From contig CM060200.1 in the NCBI GenBank assembly GCA_030562195.1, positions 10,044,001 to 10,108,000 on the forward strand: DNA of 64,000 nucleotides, written 5' to 3'. The notes under the pieces were generated by a model that had not been told where the DNA came from, did not search any database, and was given only the letters and a program-made list of their open reading frames with translations. This stretch comes from Nipponacmea schrenckii (Eukaryota; Mollusca; Gastropoda; Lottiidae). Made by a program: the position numbers and the translations under genes. Of the stretch, positions 38,401 to 53,400 are shown piece by piece; the first letter of the stretch is position 1, and every line of letters begins with the position of its first letter.

Positions 38401-41400
38401 TTTAGATGGTTGCGCTAGGGTTGCTTCCTCTGAAGGAACCGATCTGCGTTTTGGTTAAGTCGAATCGGAGTGTTATAGCTTATAATGTACAGTTTAATAT
38501 TGTCTATTATTGTATTTCCGCACCCCTTTAATATGATCAATGTAGGGAAAAGACAAGCAAGAGGCAACATGTCAATAATTTAGAACACTGAAGATGACAA
38601 AGAACAATTAAAATCACATAAAGAAACCTGTCAATCATATAAACCAATCGCACCATAATGAATTATCTGATTGACTGACCACAGCAATTTTATTGACAAA
38701 TTGTCGGCCTGAAATAGGATGTACTCAGTTAAAAGTATATCGGTTATAAATAACGCCATCTGCTACAGTACAACATAAAATCTAAATTGTGAAAACCGAA
38801 AAACAGGCTGAGTAAATCGATGATCTTCAGAACTAAGAAGGGATTGTGAACTATTGAAGGTTCATTACAACATTTACAAAGTAAGAAAGCAAAATTTCCC
38901 AAACCAGACAGCTCTCTTGACAATTGAGCATTAACATTTGATTCCTGTAGGGTCTGACTTCTCCACAACGTAGGGGATAGGGTGGTACACATAAATCAGC
39001 TTTTGGTGCACTTGCCTGTTGTCTGGATTGTAATGCAGGGTCTTTTTGGTATGATGATTTACTTCTATTCAGAGGACTGGCAGTGGTGTCATCGTTTAAG
39101 CCTTTTCCAACAGACGTATTATGTCGGATACCATTTCTTGGATACCTGAAAATCATTTAACAGAGCTTTGTATAGGGTAATGTCTCTGAGGAATCATTCA
39201 TATAGCTGAACTTATTTGTTTTATGGGTAGCTGTCGTAGAATTTTATTTCAGCTCTATTTCAGATAATATTGTAAGGTATCTAAAGGAACATGCTGAAAA
39301 ACAAACCAACTAATTAGCGGAAAAACAGATTTTGTGAGTTTGCGTTTTTGTTATGTTATTCCACTGAGCTGATACCTTTGCAATCGATAGAAAAAATACC
39401 TCTCCTGTAATAGATTTATAGTTCCGACAGCATAGATAATTGTGACTGAATGGGGACGATTTCTTATAGGCTTATATTCCTATATATTCACGAATTGTAA
39501 GATTTGGACGACAATCTACGGCACCAAGTGCCTTTTATTACACAATAAAATAGGACCAAACATTCGTTTTGTTTTGTATTAACTTATGTTTTTGATTCAG
39601 TTTTGGAAGGCGGGCATACGTCGGTTTGATGATAGCGACAGACAATCAAACTTCTGCATTCTTCAACTCGAACAAAATATATTCAGAGAAGGATTAAAGG
39701 GGCACAGGCTTGATTTGTTTCGGACAATCATCCGACAGCCTCAAACACATGAAATCTTTTGTTTAGCTAATCAGGCATAGTCTACAGAGCTTACCTTTGA
39801 AATTTGAGCCTTCAAATCCATGGGTATACATATTTATCCATGTTTGAAAATCATAATGTCTTAAGATATTATGAACGTCCCGCCATATTGGAAAATCAAA
39901 GAGTTATAAATAGACTACTGCGCAGGCCCACACTGATAAAACAAAAAGAAAGTACATGTAATAACAATTGTAGATTTTGTCAACAGGACACACAATTTTC
40001 AGACTGATTGAAGACCAGCCGCGTACAGCACGGAAAAAAAATAAAAAGTGAAATTTTTGAGGTATATTTCAAGGTATTTTGCGATTTTCTTAGAGCTGGA
40101 GTATTTCTGAGGACTGGTTAAATGTAACAAAGGCCCAAAACGACCCCTAAAAATCAAGATTGTGCCCCTTTAAGAATGCTCGTCACAAAATCCCAGTGAT
40201 GGAAAGAGAAGACAATTTATTGGTCGGTATCATCACACTGACGAATTATTCAACTTCAAGAAGTCCTCATTTAGACCATTACAAAATATAATATAAAGGT
40301 GGATTAAAAAAAAACCTTATGAACTTTTGCACAAACGAGTGCAATGGTTTTATTACAGAACGTTAACTTTATGTTCATACCTCTGCCCTGTCCAAACATT
40401 GGGGTTTCTGACGAGGACAAAATGTTTATTCCGGAAAGCATTAGACATTGAATCCACCGTTTAGTCACATCAAAAGCCCCAGTGTTGGAGAGGGCAGATA
40501 TTTAATTGTCTGCTACCATCAAACTGACGAATGATAGTTCAAGAGGCCAGTTTTAGATTCTAGCAAAATTTAAAATAAAGGTTGACCTAACGAACGTTTG
40601 CACAAATGAGTGGAATGATATTAAGGAACGTTAACCTTATTTCTAGCGATACAAATCATAAAATCTAGAAGCAATCGCGAAGAGAATTTTAATCACGGTA
40701 GTTGAATTCCAATATTAACCATTTGGTCTTTCTGTATTCTCTAATGGAAACGGTTACATGTCTTTTATTTGATATTGGCAACTGTTAAAGACTGGAAATG
40801 AGCTGATTAAAGTCTCGATCTTAACAGCTGAATACTTTATTTTAAAAGGATTAATCGTTAACTTTAAGTACGGTTTCTTGATCAGTATTAAAACGTTTCA
40901 ACTTGACTTAGTCCATAGATTTGAGTTTGGTTTCTTTTTCTTCTCGTACTTTCTTTCTTTTTCTTTTCAGGTGTTCTATTTTTTCAACAGTTACTATATA
41001 ACCAACCAAAGAGTGTCGAACCGAAATACCTGGACCAACAATTAGTACGTTTCAATAATTAACCTTTTTAAACAAAGAACACATTTTAGACATATTTTCA
41101 GGTATAATTTTGAATGATTTTGATAATGAAAATCGTGCATATTGTCCCTTCAACATCAGGGGATTCGCAAACCTCAACCAACAAAGAGGATTTTATCTTA
41201 CTCTGACGTCCTACGTGCTATATTAATTGATATAATCCATGATATTATGATAATCAAACAACACAAATGATGGAATGAAGGCTACTCGCTTAAGATAAAA
41301 TGCAAACTCAGGATATTTTAATAGAGAACATGTAATCAAAAGCCTTTAGCATGTCTTCATAAAATCATATATGCCAATTATCTTAGTCTCAGAAACAGGA

Positions 41401-44400
41401 ATATTTAAATTGAAAATAATCAGTCATGTTCACAATTCACCGTCAAAATGGTAATTTCACGTGTGTTCAGGATTATTCGTGTAAAATGACAACTCGCTAT
41501 CTCTTGAGACTGTGCGTTCTATAACAAAGGGGTTGCCTAGCAAGATACGCCCAATTAAATTATATTTTCATTTTAACACAGGTTGACAACCAACATTATA
41601 TTTCGAAATATACCACAATTTCTCACCAATACACATTTCATTTAAAACTGTAGTCTCTGTTGAGATCATAAACAAATTTTGACGCGTTTTTATCTAGTCA
41701 GAGCAAAATCAAAAAGCATTCATCGAAATATTGTCAAAATAATTTGACTAAATCAGACATAAACTGTAGTCTCCTTCGTGTTCATGGGCCAATTTCGACA
41801 CATTTTTACTAACTCAAGGGCAGTAACTACAAAACCGTTCATCGCAAAATCGTCAATGTCGAACTACCTTATCTATATAGATGAGTACACCACGTTTCAT
41901 TTAAATCAAATGAAAACTGTAGTCTCTATCGCGTTCCGAATGCCAATTGTATACGGAGGGACCGATGGACCGACCAACGGATGTTGGCGTATAAAATATA
42001 GAAATAGAAAGTAAATTCCTCGTTTGATGTGTTTTTGGAAGAGTTAATCGAATTTTAATCATTTAAAGGAGTTTTAATGAATATAAGCTGTAGAATCCTC
42101 GACACAATCTAATCAAACTAAAGTCGAATAATCCTCTCGCTTGACATTTCAATCTCAAAATTACCGTGGTTTACACAAATGTACCTCATATGGCGACCAG
42201 AATCCGCAGATAAGGAAAAATAAATTGTTCTCATTTTACATGTAACCGTTTTTAACATTTCCAATTAAAGGAAGTTCAAAAGTGGTCGTGTTTGATTTAA
42301 ATCGTTTGATTCGTAGGTTAACGCTATCGATAATATTATTGACCTGCGATTGCTGTCATTCAAATTAGATTTCTATTTCCAGATGGAAGGAATATATACA
42401 ATGTACGTTCAATTATTCGAATTCTCTTTACGGCTGCCAATATCAATTTACAGAATGGAAATTAGACAACTGACTTGTTATAACCATACCTTTATCATCC
42501 TTCTTTCAAACCAAAAGTCGTTCGGATGGGACAATAAACCGAGGCCCCGCATGCTACAGGCTGTGTACGCTAAAGATCCCTCGACAGTTGGAAATCGCTA
42601 AGTGTAGACCAATTCCGCTGTCCTGCCAAAATTCCCCCATCGCACACTGCATACATTAGCTAAGGCGCATAATGGAGTATAAAAATCTGGCTTCTTTAAA
42701 GTGGCTGATTTTAACACGTTTTGATTACGCTAACGGCAAGGAAAGACGGTATGATTTCGCTAATGGCGAGATAAAAAGCTTTATCAATACATCATCAATC
42801 CAAATGAGCGTACCAAGTTTCAATACAATCTGATGAAAACTCTAACTCTGTTGTGTTAACAAACTTATTGTGTCGAATTTCTTGAAATCAAGGGCCAATA
42901 ACTTAAGAACGTTGTAAAGAGGTTTTTCTAAACTGGTAACACCAATTTCAACCATTCCAATTTTCAATCAGACGTCTGTTGTTCGTGCAATTCCACTAAA
43001 AATTAAATTGCAAAAAAGCTTAGTGGAATTGCAGGAAATTCAAATAATGCATTTCATGTTCAGCGTTCCAGATACCTATAAACAAATTTGAAGACCTTTT
43101 AAAACTAGGTGAAAACGTCTATAATTATAACAACAGTTAACGGTGGTTCACATAAGATATTATTCATTTTATTAATTTAAAAAACAAGACTGTTAGGTTA
43201 GATGAAATTATCACCTAATTATAACATAGATGCTGGAAACCAACTTTCACATGTAGGTCTAACAGTTTTGAATAGTAATTTAAAGCTTTTAATTCACAAT
43301 AGATATTGAAATATGTCGTACGTGAGCCACCATAATGTTACGTGCTAGTGAAGAATTTGAGTGTAATAAATACTGGAAATTGGCTGGAAGCAGAGCCGAC
43401 TGAAATGTACATATTCTTTATATCGCATAAGAAGTAGAATTTTCTCGTTTATACGAAAATTGCAAAAAATGTCCGTAATTTATTTAATTAAAACATTAAA
43501 GCAACAAACTTTTGTTTTGTTATCATGTAGAATTCTCGGGAATAGTGGATAAATTGAATTTCTTTTAAGTATAAAAAGTTGACATTATCAATGCTACGGA
43601 AATTGCTTTATTCAATGCAATGTTATTGAATACATTTGAGAGCCGTGATTAAACCGAGACTTGTTTTTTTTTTACCTTCAGGGAATCATCAGCTAACAAA
43701 CATTGATCTTTCATGTGTTTAGCATAAAGTAAAAGGGTGGTCCAAGGGAAGTGAAGATCTCTTACGATTCCAATACGCCTGTGGAATCCAGATAGATGTG
43801 CTTCAAAAAGCAAAACTATCCAAAAAAGTATTCAATAAAATAGCATAAGTCAGTATGTGTTATAGCTCTATTTGCTATCAATGTTCTAACTTTGATAACG
43901 CATAAATTATATTTCTGGTCTGTTTTAGATTACGATATTAGGTATCTCTTTTCTTTTAGAGATAATTAAATTGATTTTAAATTTTACTTCTAGAAACAGC
44001 TTGAAAGAGATTCTTGATATCAATACATCGGACTAGATACATATAGTTCTGATCTGACTAAATAGATAGTTATGTTTGAATCTTGATAGTTCTGTATTGA
44101 CTTTGATAGCTCTGTCATGGCATTGATAGTTCGGCCTTGGCCTTGATTGTTCTGTCTTGACTCAGATAGCTCTGTCTTGGTATTAATATATCTGTCAAGA
44201 CATTGATGGTTCTGTCTTAACTTCGATTGGTCTGTCTTGGCATTGACAGTTATATCTTGACATTGACAGATCTGTCTTGACTTTGCTAGCTGTCTTGATA
44301 TTAGTATTTGTTTCTTGACATTCATCTTCTGCCTTGAAATATTTAGCTCTACCTACCATTTATAAGTTTTATATTACGTATTATAATTAAAATTCACTAT

Positions 44401-47400
44401 TTTAAAAGTGGGTCGAAATCGAGGAAAAGTAGTTTTCTTACTCTTCTATAATTTTAATTAGAGCTTTAGCTGTGGTTTACATGATGGTCATGATAACAAG
44501 ACCTAGTTCAGTGTATATCAAGCAGTCATATCATTAATTCCAGCCACATATCAAACTGACTACAATCTCTATTCAACAGGAAATCACTATATATTATCTT
44601 TAATTAAACTAATAAATATTAGCTGACGTTAGTCCGAACAACTGCCGAACTCGTATTAGAAAATGGCGTAAAAATAACTGAAAAAGGTTTCTTGCTTTTT
44701 GACATATTGATTGGTTTTGAATTACTTTTGCTATTTACTCTTTCGTAAATACATTTCTATAGTCGGGTATTAAAAAGACTGTTCACTGACCAATAAAGAA
44801 ATAAAGTAATATAAGGATTTGGGTTATGTTCAATGTACCCATTCAAAGCATGCATATCGCCGTACTTACATTCTAGAACGACAGAGGTATTTTCGGATTC
44901 CTGATTTATCGTTAAAATAATCATTAATCATTAATGATAATTACATTGAATAAGAATTAATCACTGACTTTTATCTTCTTATACTCAATGCTATCAAAAA
45001 TTGCTTTTCTTCAATAATAGATCGCAGAGATTATGAGATTATTGCTGATGAAACTTTCATTTTAACAATCATGCACATTTTAAAAAGTAAATTTCTAAAA
45101 TATTTTATTTCACTCATTCTAAAAGCAAATATCAAGCCCGTTAGACAAAGCTTATCAGAGTAAATACAAATGAAAAAAAAATGAAATGAATGGAGTTTTA
45201 CTTATGGGCTATCCAAACGACTAGATACTTTTTCCAAGTTCCCGGACCTGCATCACTGACGAGCTGGAAAATCCGAAAGTTCATCTCAAAGTTTACCGGG
45301 ATTGAATCCTGCATCCTCGGGTTAGCGAGCAAGTGTCTAACTCACTGAGCCACCGTGTTTCCATATAAGATAAGAAAATATACGTTATCAAATAGAACCA
45401 ACCAAATAACTAGTCCGCTAGAACTTTCGCGATATCTATCATTATCTTGACGATTTCAGCTTTTTATATAAATAATAAGATTATGAATAGGCTTGTGTTT
45501 ACAACAGTGCATTTGAGAAAAAAGACTACTTTTTCATAATGGAACATTGTCCAATCAAAATTGACCCTAGAATCTTTGTAGGAAATTTCAGCCAATTAAA
45601 TTAAATTACGAACTATCGAGTCATTGTCCTAAATTCCACGCTAACAAAACGAAGTGTGCTTTTTTTTATTACGGGATACGATGACATGGGCTATAAACTG
45701 TCTTCTTAGATAAATAATTACCCCTAACGCAAATTACAAATAAATCAGTGATATCAAATGATAAAAGAATAGTTTACGCGTCACTACATTTCTTAACGTC
45801 CATCTAATGAACAAAATGAAGTTGAATGAAAACATAAATATATTCCTTCCTCTGGAAATGACTTCTTGTCTAGACCATTTCATGACAAAATATGGCTAAA
45901 TTCTCTTTATCTTTAAATGAAATTAAATATGTCTAATCAACCTTGATATATTAAGGCCAATTATTTGATAATTTATTTGGACATTATGTCCGTCGTGAAA
46001 GATCAAGTAGAAAAAGGGAATTTGCCTGATTTAATTTGTTCAAATTGACAGGGAAAACAAAGATGATAAATGAGGATAATTTTCGACCACTTCGACCGGT
46101 TTGTGGGGGGTAAAAGGAGAAACGTTCATAATATGATTAAACACAAATCCAGTTTCGTGAAAACTGGCTGAAAACGTCATGAGGTCATCCTTTAAAAACA
46201 AATCAAAAGCAATCATTTCTTCAGCAACAAACAGACATAATATAAATGTAAAGAAATCTAAACAGAAAAAAAAATTGAAAGTCATTGTTATTTCGAGAAA
46301 AAAGATCTCAATAAAACCTTTACATCCGCTACGAAAAAAAAAACCCACCTCGAAAATCTATTGTTCAGAATGACTTAAATGTAGTTCCATTTTGTGCTTG
46401 ATTTCCGAACACATACTAAATAATTATATGTGATTCACTGGTAACATAATTATAGATGGATTATTTTTCTATATTTGTTTTTTTCTATTATCTATTATTT
46501 ATCACGATATTTACCACGACGAGAAAATTCTTTATAGATATTATCCTAAATTAATCCCAGTAGTTTCTTAAAGGCTTTGTGACTGAATGGGAATAGTGGT
46601 AATTATAAAGCGTTGTTTCAATTATTCTGATACAACATAGTCAGTCAGTGATAATTATTCATATCGTAAAGGAATAGGCTACTACCTCCTAGGTTGGACG
46701 TTCAAACTTGGTCAGTGTCAGATAACAATTTCTGATATATTTCGTTTTCTAATATTTTAGTCTCAATGAATAATCTAACAAGTTTTCTACTAAAGTTCTG
46801 TCCCACGGGTTTAGTTTAAGCCAATCAAAATGTATGATATGTAGAGCTGGCTTCTGAATAAAATTAAAAACTGTGGGATATCGAAACCTAAAGTAACATG
46901 TTTGGTTTTCGCAGTCTCTTCTTATTTTATCAAGAAACAGGTTCTACATGATATGCTTTGATTGATTAAAACAATATCATTAAGAAGGTCCTTTGGTTTA
47001 AATCTATTAAGATTACATTGAGGATTATAGATTATGTCAGAAGAAAACAGAATACTAAATTGTAATATAATTCGTCATACTTTCTCGAGAGTTAATACAA
47101 CTGAAGGAAATTTGTCCTATGATATTTCTTGGCTATTTCATCCAATACAATCTCGTTATAGAGACTTTGTTCTCATTTCTACACCTACAAAATGAAGTGT
47201 AGTGGGCTGAGTTTAATACGGGTTAATAAGACCATGTTAAAACCCGTATTTCGCTCACACAGCTCTAATAAAATACAATAATAATACTGGTGAGTGTAAC
47301 GTCTAAAGAAATGCCAACTACAATTTGCGAATCAACATAACGTACAGAGTGGAAACTTTAGAAAAACGCTCCTGAAAACGCGAATGTGGACACAGGCCTT

Positions 47401-50400
47401 TAGTGCACTTTTGAATATACGAGACCCTCTGTCGCGACCTACAACACTCCACAGGTTTGTATACGACTCCCCTCTATTAATGGCCTTATACATATAGACG
47501 TAGTAAACTCAGATGATAGTAGCAAAAAGCATATATTATTTACATGGTAAACTAATTGAAAAGACAAAAGTGCTGCGAGGCATTAATTATTAAATGATTT
47601 TTTAAAAAATGACTAGGATTACATATTTTATAATATACCACTAGGATTTGATACTCATCTCTTGTCAATTCTGACAATCAATTGATCATATATTGGCTGG
47701 AGAAGTCTAGGGAATTAGGAATTCTGTGTGTCAGACAGCTGAGTTATATATGAACAGTTAGTCATAAGACGTTTTCATTTTAGCAAATCACTTCGACACC
47801 AATAGATGTGGCGGAAATTGTCAGTGGTAGTAAGTACATCAAAAATTATCTTTGTCCGCCATTGCCTCACCTACCTCATAAAGTTAATTTAAAGGGATAT
47901 GATTTGTACCACGATTTGCTTAAATGACAAACGCCTCTGATAAATCAATAATAACTTACTTCTGTGCTGATGACATGTGCTTCAGTTGTTTTGTACTGTG
48001 CCATAATATCCAAATTACTCTCGAGTAGCAGAAGATTACAATTACAGCGGGAATAGCAAACAGCAGACAAAGTTGAAATACAGCATAAGGCAATCTTCCA
48101 GAATCTGGTATTCCAGCATCACCACATAAAGTTACCGTTACTGATGATACATTGTTATAGTACAAATTGGTTTCTGTATCCTGAAATGATATGCTTTCAT
48201 GATAAAGTTTAGAATAAAGCAATACAATATGCAAATACTGGAACCTGATGAAGTGTTTCTATTCTATCCTGCATCTTATTTTATTGCATTGCTGCATCTT
48301 TGCCTCGTGTGCTACGCACTTATTGTGTATAAAGGTTACGTTGCTCAATTTCATTTTTTAAATTTTTTAATTTGTTTCAGCACATACCCCTGGCGTTTAT
48401 ACCTACATATCACGCACTGAGACAAGCTTCCTTCACTAAGGTCACACAGATGGGACGTTTATCCGTTATGACGGTGGTATATATACAAAAAAACGAAATC
48501 AGTACCAGAAAATGTACCAAAACAGTCAAAAATATATTTTCTTTCAACTCTTTCATTAACACATTCATGCAATAGTCGCTTGTCAATATAATACTGAATT
48601 TAAAGATTATCTTACACTAAATGTATATTTCCAAGGTTCGCGAAGGGTCCTCTCTTTTCGAGTTACCGTGTTCGCACATCTTGGCATGAATCCTACGTAA
48701 GCATGAGTGCTTATTTTCAACTCGGTCGATTGGAATTATGAGTGAAGATGACGTATTCAATTACATCTTAGGCTATACCTAGTCCACTTTTAATGGCTAA
48801 TTTTAAATAGGCTATATTTATGTTGAAACAGGGCAGATGTGAAAGACGGCAGACAACATCTTATTAAATTAAAGAATTTTTTAAAAGGCCAAAAAACAAT
48901 GTTTCAATGGTTAATAACACCGTGAGATGACGGAATTTCAAATTGAATTTATTTTTTATGCGTTTTGTCTGCATTGCTTCTCGTTCATATATACCAGCAG
49001 ACAAATTCTGATTAGATCAACAAAATGTCTTTTAATTTTTATGAAAAATGGAACAGACAGGGATTCCATCACTTCAAACCAATGCTATTGGTTAAGAATT
49101 GTGTTATTGACAGCAACAAAATTATATAAGTCCTATGTTGTAAATAAGGTGTAAATTTCATCGGTTTTCTCAACAATCCCATATAGCCATATAGCGTATA
49201 TAGTGTACTTATTGATCGAGGATTTTCACAATGGAAGCTGCACCCCAAACCTTGCTAGGGTCGAAACGACAAACATGGTAAGACTTAATGATTTGATAAG
49301 ATTGAAAAGTCAATATACCGAAAAGTTCAATATCCGTGCATTTATTGGTCCCAAGTTTTGACACAGATCACCAGTAAAATGGTTTAAGCACTGATAAGAT
49401 GCTGAATTGCATTTTTATACGCGTGTTTTTCCAGTCCTCGGTTTGCTTCGAGTCCTGAAGCAAAACTGAGTGTATTTAGATATACTTCCTCGATATAAAC
49501 CTTTTACAAACCTTACAATAAGTGCATTAGCGAGCAGGTTGTGCTTGACACAATAGGATTTCCTATGCATTATCATTTCAGCGCGAATCGTGATAGATGG
49601 AATATAACATACGGTTTAAACTTCACTCCAAAAATATCATTTGTCTTAGAATGTAATAAACACAATAGATAATTATTGATCTAGGTTCTTATTCATGACA
49701 GCGATGACAGGAATCTGTTACTTAAAGCTATGAATATAATATATATAAATATTGTATTTTTCTAGCCTAGTTATACAGATGTTACTGTTACTCAACACCA
49801 GCAATCAACCTACATTGATATAATACCTAGGGAAATTAAGTGGCATTGTTTATTTTTTTAACTTACCATCACAACAAACGCGGGTGAAGAAACCATTATT
49901 GCTCCAATCCATGTTATCACTAAGGCTATTTTCGTGTATTTTCTAGTACATATCATTTTTGATGTCAGTGGGTGCGCTATGGCAAAGTATCTGAAAAAAG
50001 AAATACAAAAATGTTCTATGTTTTAAATTTTCCAAATTAAAAACGAAATACACATTGTAAACATTGTAAAGTTTATTTAAGCAGTTGTTAAGCGATACAG
50101 ATATTCTCCCAAGGAGGTCAGATTGAACACAAGATATTCCCTGTCAGTTAAGAACGCTTGTAAAGCCCGGTTTCATCATCAATGTTTTTAAATGATTTTT
50201 GCAGATGCCAAAGAAAACTATGATGTAAAAGAATCGAATGCTATTTTTCTAAATTTCCGGATGAACTTGGATGGAAATGAACCAATCTGAGTTTTGTATG
50301 GGAATCGAGCAATTAGGTTTACAAGAAACAGCACATGGTAAAAACGGTGGTAATAGCTAAGATCTAGATGGACTAAAAATTAATATAGAGATTGAATTTC

Positions 50401-53400
50401 AAGTTCACAATATCAATATGAAAATCGTTTTATTCCTTGACTGCAATAAACACCTTCGTTGTAATTCGGAAGTTAGTAACTGGATTTGTTTTCGGATTGT
50501 ACGCTAGCGAAAACAGCCAATAAGAAGAGTCGACAAAAAGCCATAATCAATAATGTTTTAAGATATTCTTTGAAGGCTCCGATTGCATTATTTTGTAGCG
50601 TACTGTCCAATCATTCTGTAAAACATGAATATTGATTATAACAGTCAAGGTATGAGAAAAAGCAACCATAACGACTTGAGAAGATGGTGTGTGACGTGTG
50701 TGTAACGCCATTCTTGTTAATATTTAAGATACATTCTTGTAGTAAATACGTCGGCAATGAATTTGTTCTTCTATAAATATTTATGGTTATCTTACAAGTT
50801 ATATTAAATTGTCATCTCGTGGGTAGCTTTATAGTTGATGATTTCTACAAATAATACAATATCTCACATTGTAATAAGTATGTTTCTCCCCGAGGAACAC
50901 CTACATTGTTCCTATCAACACCAATGTCCTAATGGAGATTCATCATTAGCTTCCTTTAGCTGTGGTGGCTTGCTCTCAAGTCTGAAGGCCAAGGGTTAAA
51001 ATCCCGGCAATCAAGATATCCCTCGAAAGTTAGAAATCGTAAAAAAAAATAGGTTAATGCCTCTGTCCTGGAAAATTTCCTCATTACACACTGCTTTGCG
51101 TTACTCAACTGCATTTGCACAGCACGTGCATAGGACGTACAACTCCATTCATTTCACTGTTAGATTCGTGTGGACCCGATTATGTTTCAGTCCGATGCAT
51201 ACGGGAGTCAACAGATCAGCCATTCATCCCATTTGTCTTTATTTTAGTACTATAGTTTTAACGCATGCGATGTTCTTTCGGTTCAATTGGGCACACAGCT
51301 CTGGAATGGTCTTGTGACTTGTTGATAACTCGTATCGATACAGTGGATATAGATGTGTAAAGTTCTGGACAACAATTTCATTAAGCAAGATTCCAAAAAA
51401 TTAAAGGGATGATGTTGATTGATTTTGGCTTTCAGATTAACAAGATCTTAATGTTACACGGGAGTCGGAAATGAATCGGAATGATGAAGTTTTACGTCCT
51501 ACATTTCTGCACCTTCTAGGCTAATGAAGCAGTAAATAAGACGACTATAGAGATTTTTAACCTTGAGTATAATTTTAATAATGGAGCAGTTTTTTTAGTA
51601 TGGCTGCACCCTGTCACCCAGTTAATTAAAATTGTAGTTTTTCGGAATGGCCAATTGATGAAAATTTTAAAAAAAAATTGAATTTTTGTGCACTTATCTT
51701 AAAGTGTAAACTTGCATTGGCAAACATTGAAGGAAGGTGTAAACTTGCATTGGCAAACATTGAAGGAAGGTGTAAACTTGCATTGGCAAACATTGAAGGA
51801 AGGTGTAAACTTGCATTGGCAAACATTGAGGGAAGGTGTAAACTTGCATTGGCAAACATTGAAGAAATAGTTTGTGTAAATAAGGAGCAAATTGATTCGC
51901 TTGTACTCTATCATATACAGCGGTGCATCTTCACCCATAGCTATTACTTTATCACCAAAAATTCAGAATCAATGATCAAGATTAATGTGCTCAACTTCGG
52001 TCAAGATAATTCTTGAAGTAATCGTTAGTTCGTGTGAGTTCTAAAAACTTATATTTGAAGTTAAATCAAATTAAGACTGTTATACTGGCGGTGATTATGA
52101 TAGATGGCAAATCGAGCACGTTCCATTGCTTTATGGTAAGATGCATCTTTGAAGTCACAATTTACTTAAAGCTGAGCATTAGTGCACAAGAATCGAATTG
52201 GTTAGATACATATGTGTGGTTCTTAAGTTCACTATTATTTTGAATCTCTAATCCTCAAAAGGGTATAGAATTGTAAACCATCTTCAAATCATAATTAGGT
52301 CATTTCTAAGTATCGGCGGAAGTGAAGACAGCGTTGCTAGACCGTTATTAACATGTCGACCGGCCTATTTAATAGTAATTTTGCTAGCTAGTTACGGGTA
52401 AGTACGATTATAATAAAACATGGCTTTATAAAATATCAAAATTAAAGTTTGTTGCACCTTTTCGACATGTTTCTGCCATCGCCCTTAGATACAGTTCCTC
52501 AAAGATTAATAATATAGTTCGTTGTTACAATTGCTAAAAGCCACTTAAAGAGAGACAGATTTTCTATCCACTTTACGAATCTCACCTTAGTCTCAGAAAC
52601 GGTGATTTTTAGAAAAGCTAATTAGTTATATAGTGTTCACATTTCATTTTCCAAATTTGAGGCTTAAAATCCATGGGTCAATAATATATATCGTCGTTAC
52701 AATTGTTAAAAGCCACTTAAAGAGACAGATTTGGTATCCACTTTACGAATCTCACCTCAGTCTCAGAAACAGGAATTTTTAGAAAAGTTAATTAGTTATA
52801 TAGTGTTCACATTTCATTTTCCAAATTTGAGGCTTAAAATCCATGTGTCAATAGAATTATACACATTAACTGTGTTGGAATTAAAATGACGACTAGTCGT
52901 TTCCTTGATACTGACATATATAGAAAAGACATATACAGAAATAGAAAATAAATATCCCAGACTAAGGCATTTTAAACGAATAAAGAGATTTTCGTACATT
53001 GGTACTAATTAAGAATATTGTCATATATTCAAGACCCAAATCAAACCCCGAAAATGGGCTTTTTAAAAATTTCAGGTGTTTTATTAGGAAATTTGGCTTA
53101 TCCTTCGAGGCATTTTATTCTTTTACCAATAAATCGTACAGCAGGTTTTCTCGATTGATGCAAATTTGATTTCCGAAATAAATTATGCTTGCATAAACAA
53201 TTAACTTCAAACTGGAAGAAAATTTTGTGATCTATGTTTTGAAAATGACGGGTTAGATTGGAACCTCTTAATAAACGTCTAATAAATTTTGGCTACTTAA
53301 TTCCATGCAACATAACGAGCATTAGAATGTTGGTTTATCAAATAATTGCTTAGAATTAATCCATCATATAAAATAATGAACTGGATATTAATAAACTGAC

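Larger units (their letters stand above)
39146..47959 (-). other. Gene B intron 3
   Basis: An 8.8 kb phase 2 intron containing a TTAA-flanked miniature element (39698-40169), a two-copy repeat (40180-40660), a nested insertion (41390-42060), SINEs near 42505 and 45185, and a 20 bp repeat array near 44030. The rest, including 45400-47900, shows no gene. Confidence 0.8.

Noticed and set aside
44020..44325. 101-codon minus-strand ORF rich in Ser, Gln and Asn
   Set aside because: Explained by a degenerate 20 bp tandem repeat.
45300..45365. tRNA gene suggested by A- and B-box-like sequence
   Set aside because: It is joined to the SINE body, has no complete cloverleaf or acceptor stem, and the same head recurs in other SINE copies.
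46040..46373. Opposed ORFs of 102 and 64 codons in gene B intron 3
   Set aside because: Low-complexity Lys/Phe-rich translations of A/T-rich DNA with no recognisable domain.
47214..47255. Hairpin AATACGGGTT...AACCCGTATT as a terminator or RNA element
   Set aside because: A single 10 bp stem in a eukaryotic intron without other support.
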